Shown here: in pieces, positions 61,046 through 64,000 of the stretch
Layout: each line of letters opens with the position of its first letter
Numbering within the stretch: position 1 is the first letter of the stretch
Assembly: GCA_021786195.1 (NCBI GenBank)
Contig: JAJYNS010000106.1
Location: 48,001-112,000, forward strand
Source of the DNA: Actinomycetes bacterium
GTDB taxonomy: Bacteria; Actinomycetota; Acidimicrobiia; Acidimicrobiales; Bog-793
Direction of reading: 5' to 3'
DNA length: 64,000 nucleotides
The notes under the pieces: model-generated
Seen by the model: only the letters and a program-made list of their open reading frames with translations
Told to the model about the DNA's origin: nothing
Databases searched by the model: none
Program-made: the position numbers and the translations under genes

Positions 61046-61491
61046 CTACGCGCCGGCGACGACCGAGAAGCGCGGCGCGACGCCGATCGGCCGCTCGATC
61101 GCCGTCGGCAGGGCGCGCCTCGCCGCCCGCTCGACCTCGCGCAGGCATGCGAGGCGTGCCGGCTCCCAGGAGCTCGACTCGACGAGCTCGACCAGCCGCT
61201 CCGGGCTGGCTCCCCCCGCGAGCGGGAGATGGGCGAGCAGTTCTGCGCCGTAGGTGCCGTGGTGCTCGACGGCGGCGTCGAAGCCGGAGCGTCCGGGCGC
61301 CGACGCGTCGCCCTCGATGGTCTCGACCCTCACCCCGGCGGCCTCCGCCTTGGCCCGGAGCCGCGCCAGCGTGCCGGGCGAGATCTCGAACGCCGTCACC
61401 CGGTAGCCAGGAGGGCGAGCAGCAGGCTGAGGAAGCCCGTCCCCGCGCCGGCGTCCCAGAACGCCCGCAGCCTCGCGGTGACGTCGGTCAT
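61046..61491 (-). pseudogene. decayed class I SAM-dependent methyltransferase
   Basis: The ATG at 61491 overlaps the fur stop (ATGA) and the start MTDVTARLRAFWDA is typical of a ~250-residue methyltransferase family. The next residues are already GAGTGFLSLLL, so the segment between FWDA and the SAM motif is missing. The frame then hits a stop at 61398-61396, while the continuation GYRVTAFEISPGTLARLRAKAEA lies in another frame, indicating a one-base loss near 61405-61410. A second gap follows FDAAVEHH (near 61259), after which the normal C-terminus resumes. Total length (446 bases) is not a multiple of three. Cannot encode a working enzyme. Confidence 0.85.
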
Positions 61492-61943
61492 CGGCGGCCG
61501 GCGGCGGTCCCGGCCTGGCGCGCGCACTCGGCACAACGGCCGAGGACGGCGAAGTGGCGGGGATCGGTCTCGAAGCCGTAGCGGTGCCGCGCTGCTCGCG
61601 CGAGGGAGGCGAACATCGTCGCGGGCGCCTCGACGGTCGAACCGCACGTCGTGCAGACGAGGTGACCGTGGGTCTCCGAGGCGAGGTGGTAGGTCGCCGG
61701 ACCATGCCCGAGGTGGGCGTGCACCACCACCCCGAGGCGCTCGAGCTCCTCGAGGTTGCGGTAGATCGTCGAGAGGTGCACGTCGGGCGCGAGCTGCCTC
61801 ACCGCCGCCGCGAGCTCCTCCGCGGTGCTGTGCTCGCGGCCGTCGAACAGGCAGCGAAGCAGCAGCCGGCGCGAGGAGGTGACGCGCCCCCCCTGGCTCC
61901 TCAGCAGCGCGAGCGCGTCCTCGACCTGGTCGCTCTCCCCCAT
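61488..61943 (-). CDS. Fur-family metal-dependent repressor (Nur/Zur-like)
   Basis: 151 residues: winged-helix part (ALALLRSQGGRVTSSRRLLLRCLF, STAEELAAAVRQLAPDVHLSTIYRNLEELERLGVV) and metal-binding part with THGHLVCTTCGSTVE and CAECARQ, the two CxxC pairs of the structural zinc site. The divergent NiCoT gene suggests a nickel-responsive (Nur) role, which is inference; Fur or Zur remain possible. ATG at 61943, six bases after a TATCCT box. Confidence 0.9.
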   Translation of the reverse strand: MGESDQVEDALALLRSQGGRVTSSRRLLLRCLFDGREHSTAEELAAAVRQLAPDVHLSTIYRNLEELERLGVVVHAHLGHGPATYHLASETHGHLVCTTCGSTVEAPATMFASLARAARHRYGFETDPRHFAVLGRCAECARQAGTAAGRR

Positions 61944-61949
61944 GCCCGC

Positions 61950-61955
61950 AGGATA
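61950..61955 (-). promoter_or_regulatory. leaderless -10 box of the fur-family gene
   Basis: TATCCT with six bases to the ATG. Confidence 0.55.
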
Positions 61956-61991
61956 TCGCCCCGCTGCCACGTGCTGTAAGCTCCTGCGAAC

Positions 61992-62065
61992 AGGTCGCAT
62001 ATAGGTCGCCGCGGGCCACGACGAGGGGCCCGGCTGCGGGCGCGACGCCGGTGCTGCATGCAGCA
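61992..62065 (+). promoter_or_regulatory. candidate operator region between fur and the Ni/Co transporter
   Basis: Contains a direct repeat AGGTCGC (61992-61998 and 62003-62009, one helical turn apart) flanking CATATA, the only AT-rich spot and a possible -10, and a perfect 14-bp palindrome TGCTGCATGCAGCA (62052-62065). Either could bind the divergently encoded Fur-family repressor. Inferred from symmetry and position only. Confidence 0.4.
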
Positions 62066-62137
62066 TCCGCGGGTCGGGACCGCCTCGGCGGACGGGGCCG
62101 GGTGCCGGTGCCCGGGGTGGGAGGAGGAAGAAGGCCG

Positions 62138-63286
62138 ATGCGCCCAGCTCGCCTGCGGCCGGCGAACGCAAAGGGCCCGCTCACCCGCGCCGAGCTGGCG
62201 CGCCTCGTCGCCATGGCCGCCGTCGTGGTTGCCCTCTACGTCGCCGGGTTCACGATGCTCTCCGCTGCCGTGCCGCACCACTTCCGGCTCTCGAGGACCC
62301 AGCTCTTCGGCCTCGGGACGGGGATCCTCGCGCTGACGCTCGGCATGCGCCACGCCTTCGACGCCGACCACATCGCCGCGATCGACAACACGACCCGCAA
62401 GCTCATGGGTGAGCGCCGGCGCCCGCTGAGCGTCGGGTTCTTCTTCTCCCTCGGCCACTCGACGGTCGTCTTCGTCCTGGCCCTGCTGCTGAACTTCGGC
62501 ATCCGCACCCTCGACGACCAGGTGCGCAACGGCGGCTCGACCCTCCACCGCGTGACGAACATCGTCGGCACGGGCGTCTCCGCCCTGTTCCTCTACCTGA
62601 TCGCGGCGCTCAACGTCGCCATACTCGTCTCCATCGTCCGCGTCTTCGTGGAGATCCGCCGCGGCCGCTTCGACGACGGCGAGCTCGAGCGGCAGCTCGA
62701 CAGGCGGGGCCTGATGAACCGCCTCTTCGGCCGGCTCGCCCGGCGCATCGACTCCCCGTGGAAGATGTACCCGGTCGGCCTGCTCTTCGGGCTCGGCTTC
62801 GACACCGCGAGCGAGGTCGCCCTGCTCGTGCTCTCCGGGACGGCCGTCGCGAGCGGCCTGCCCTTCTACGCGATCCTGTCGCTGCCGATCCTCTTCGCGG
62901 CCGGTATGAGCCTGTTCGACACGCTCGACGGCTGCTTCATGAACTTCGCCTACGGCTGGGCGTTCGCCAGGCCGATCCGGAAGGTGTACTACAACATCAC
63001 CATCACGGCGCTGTCGATCGGCGTCGCCTTCGTGATCGGCACGATCGAGCTGCTCGGTCTGCTGCCCTCGGAGCTGAGCCTGCGGGGCGCGTTCTGGCGG
63101 TTCATGGCGGGGTTCAACATCAACACGGCGGGGTTCTTCGTCGTCGGGATGTTCGCCGTCACCTGGGCCGTGTCGCTCGGGATCTGGCGCTTCGGCCGCG
63201 TCGAGCAGCGCTGGGACGAGGCGGCCGCCAGGGCCCGGGCCTCGGTCCCGACCGACGCCGGCGGCGCCGCGGTGGAACGGGCCTGA
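62138..63286 (+). CDS. NiCoT-family nickel/cobalt permease
   Basis: Eight-helix secondary transporter for Ni2+ or Co2+, 382 residues. The family signature GMRHAFDADHIAAIDN (HAxDADH) is intact, with FSLGHSTVVF, LGFDTASEVALL and LFDTLDGCFMNFAYGWAF as further conserved helices. The ATG at 62138 has GGAGGAGG upstream; a reading from 62051 begins inside the palindrome and lacks a ribosome site. The metal is not decided by sequence; a Fur-family gene upstream suggests metal control. Confidence 0.93.
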   Translation: MRPARLRPANAKGPLTRAELARLVAMAAVVVALYVAGFTMLSAAVPHHFRLSRTQLFGLGTGILALTLGMRHAFDADHIAAIDNTTRKLMGERRRPLSVGFFFSLGHSTVVFVLALLLNFGIRTLDDQVRNGGSTLHRVTNIVGTGVSALFLYLIAALNVAILVSIVRVFVEIRRGRFDDGELERQLDRRGLMNRLFGRLARRIDSPWKMYPVGLLFGLGFDTASEVALLVLSGTAVASGLPFYAILSLPILFAAGMSLFDTLDGCFMNFAYGWAFARPIRKVYYNITITALSIGVAFVIGTIELLGLLPSELSLRGAFWRFMAGFNINTAGFFVVGMFAVTWAVSLGIWRFGRVEQRWDEAAARARASVPTDAGGAAVERA

Positions 63287-63336
63287 TCGTCCCCGGACCG
63301 GCACCGGCGCCTCGGGCGTCGGGCGGCAGGTTCGCG

Positions 63337-63342
63337 TAGCCT
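63337..63342 (+). promoter_or_regulatory. candidate -10 box of mscL
   Basis: TAGCCT, but with no start codon within 10 bases. A start near 63349 would give an ~80-base leader with two stems: CCGGGA/TCCCGG (63351-63368) and a 9-bp stem (63373-63381/63393-63401). Confidence 0.35.
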
Positions 63343-63429
63343 CCAGGGCGCCGGGAACATCGTCCCGGGAATGCCCGCGCCGAGGGACGCGGGGCGCGGG
63401 CGACCACAGCGCCGAGCCGGAGGTGCGAG

Positions 63430-63897
63430 ATGCTCAAGGGGTTCAAGAACTTCCTGCTGCAAAGCAGCGTGGTGGTCGTCGCGGTCGGCCTCATCGTCGC
63501 CCTCGCCTTCAGCACGCTGATCGAGGCGTTCACGACCGACGTGATCGACCCGCTCGTGGCGCGTGCCGAGGGCGCGGGCGCGCCCGGTCTCGGCTGGCAG
63601 CTCGGCATCACCGGCAACAAGCCGACCTTCCTCAACGCCGGGGCGTTCGTCTCCTCGGTCGTCTACTTCCTCATCTTCATGGCGGTCCTGTACTTCGCGG
63701 TCGTGCTCCCCTACAAGGCGATCTCGGCCCGGCGCGGCGTCAGCGTGTTCGGTCCCGCGCCCGCGGTGAAGACCTGCCCGGCCTGCCTGTCGGCCGACAT
63801 CCCCGCCGCGGCGACGAAGTGCAAGTACTGCGGGACCGATCAGCCCCCGCTCCACCCTTCCCCCCCCGAGGCTTCCTCCGCCGGGCCGGGCGCGTAG
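63430..63897 (+). CDS. mscL: large-conductance mechanosensitive channel with C-terminal zinc ribbon
   Basis: Pressure-release channel of the inner membrane, 155 residues. The amphipathic N-terminus MLKGFKNFLLQSSVVVVAVGLIVALAFSTLI (TM1 pore helix) and the second helix FVSSVVYFLIFMAVLYFAVVLPY are typical MscL. Instead of the usual cytoplasmic helix bundle the tail carries KTCPACLSADIPAAATKCKYCGTD, a CxxC-x13-CxxC zinc-ribbon motif, then a Pro-rich end. The ATG at 63430 has GGAGG six bases upstream. Confidence 0.9.
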   Translation: MLKGFKNFLLQSSVVVVAVGLIVALAFSTLIEAFTTDVIDPLVARAEGAGAPGLGWQLGITGNKPTFLNAGAFVSSVVYFLIFMAVLYFAVVLPYKAISARRGVSVFGPAPAVKTCPACLSADIPAAATKCKYCGTDQPPLHPSPPEASSAGPGA

Positions 63898-63940
63898 ACG
63901 GCGTCTCTGCCGAGCCCGGCCCGGCGACCAGGCGCTCGCG

Positions 63941-63958
63941 ATCCGGCGCGTGCCGGAT
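63941..63958 (+). terminator. hairpin terminator after mscL
   Basis: ATCCGGC/GCCGGAT stem of 7 bp with a GCGT loop, 43 bases after the mscL stop. No T-run. The remaining bases to the window end show no gene. Confidence 0.5.
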
Positions 63959-64000
63959 GGGCGACTCGCGGCCAGCTGACCCGGAAGCGGGCGCCGCCGG

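Noticed and set aside
61970-62137. Possible cobalamin or Ni/Co riboswitch before the NiCoT gene
   Set aside because: No B12-box-like or multi-helix NiCo-type consensus could be recognised; the palindrome and direct repeat look more like protein operators.
63349-63429. Possible riboswitch in the mscL leader
   Set aside because: Two stems are present, but no known aptamer consensus was recognised; they may be ordinary GC-rich folding.

Overview
This is a contiguous stretch of very GC-rich, densely packed bacterial chromosome, best explained as an actinobacterium. The supporting evidence is a mycothiol synthase (MshD), a 6C small RNA (a family known from Actinobacteria), a mycobacterial-type SEDS protein, and many operons with a TANNNT -10 box only 5-9 bases before the start codon (leaderless transcripts). 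An Acidimicrobiia-like lineage would fit the gene content, but that placement is inference. No transposon, phage, CRISPR array, rRNA or tRNA gene was found; nearly everything is housekeeping chromosome.

Layout. 1-6.6 kb (minus): arginine operon argC-argJ-argB-argD (argD cut by the window edge), preceded on the same strand by trpC-trpF-trpB-trpA. 6.75-8.9 kb (plus): an OmpR-type response regulator and its sensor kinase. 8.9-17.4 kb (minus): histidine operon hisD-hisC-hisB-hisH-hisA-hisF, then a GroES paralogue, hisI, trpE and a YgfZ-like protein. 17.4-23.1 kb (plus): nth, mshD, rlmN, a small membrane protein, and menG-menF for menaquinone. 23.1-28.9 kb: a polyprenol-phosphate mannose synthase-like glycosyltransferase, a flippase-like membrane protein, and the polyphosphate pair ppk-ppx. 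28.9-43.0 kb: a SEDS glycan polymerase on plus, then a long minus-strand block relA-hisS-aspS-rarA-alaS-ruvX-aroE-rodA-DUF151 nuclease. 43-49.3 kb: cell-envelope and unknown genes (exported protein, GT87-like, YfhO-like), a 1-Cys peroxiredoxin and a TetR regulator. 49.5-55.6 kb: transketolase, an unknown protein, the 6C RNA, purU and ahcY, and a small membrane protein. 55.6-64 kb: a DrrA/DrrB-type ABC exporter, a histidine phosphatase with a possible leader peptide, an ECF sigma/anti-sigma pair divergent from two exported proteins, a decayed methyltransferase behind a Fur-family regulator, a NiCoT nickel/cobalt transporter, and MscL with a C-terminal zinc ribbon.

How it works together. The first third is amino-acid biosynthesis organised as translationally coupled chains: gene after gene joins through a 4-base GTGA, ATGA or TTGA overlap. 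The middle combines translation and stress functions (stringent response, tRNA synthetases, polyphosphate) with cell-wall elongation. The last third holds one-carbon and methyl-cycle salvage (ahcY, purU) beside the 6C RNA, and metal and envelope-stress functions. The most distinctive observations are the leaderless promoter motif repeated at about twenty sites, the 6C RNA with two C6 loops, the GroES paralogue inside the his operon, the methyltransferase pseudogene, and the zinc-ribbon MscL.
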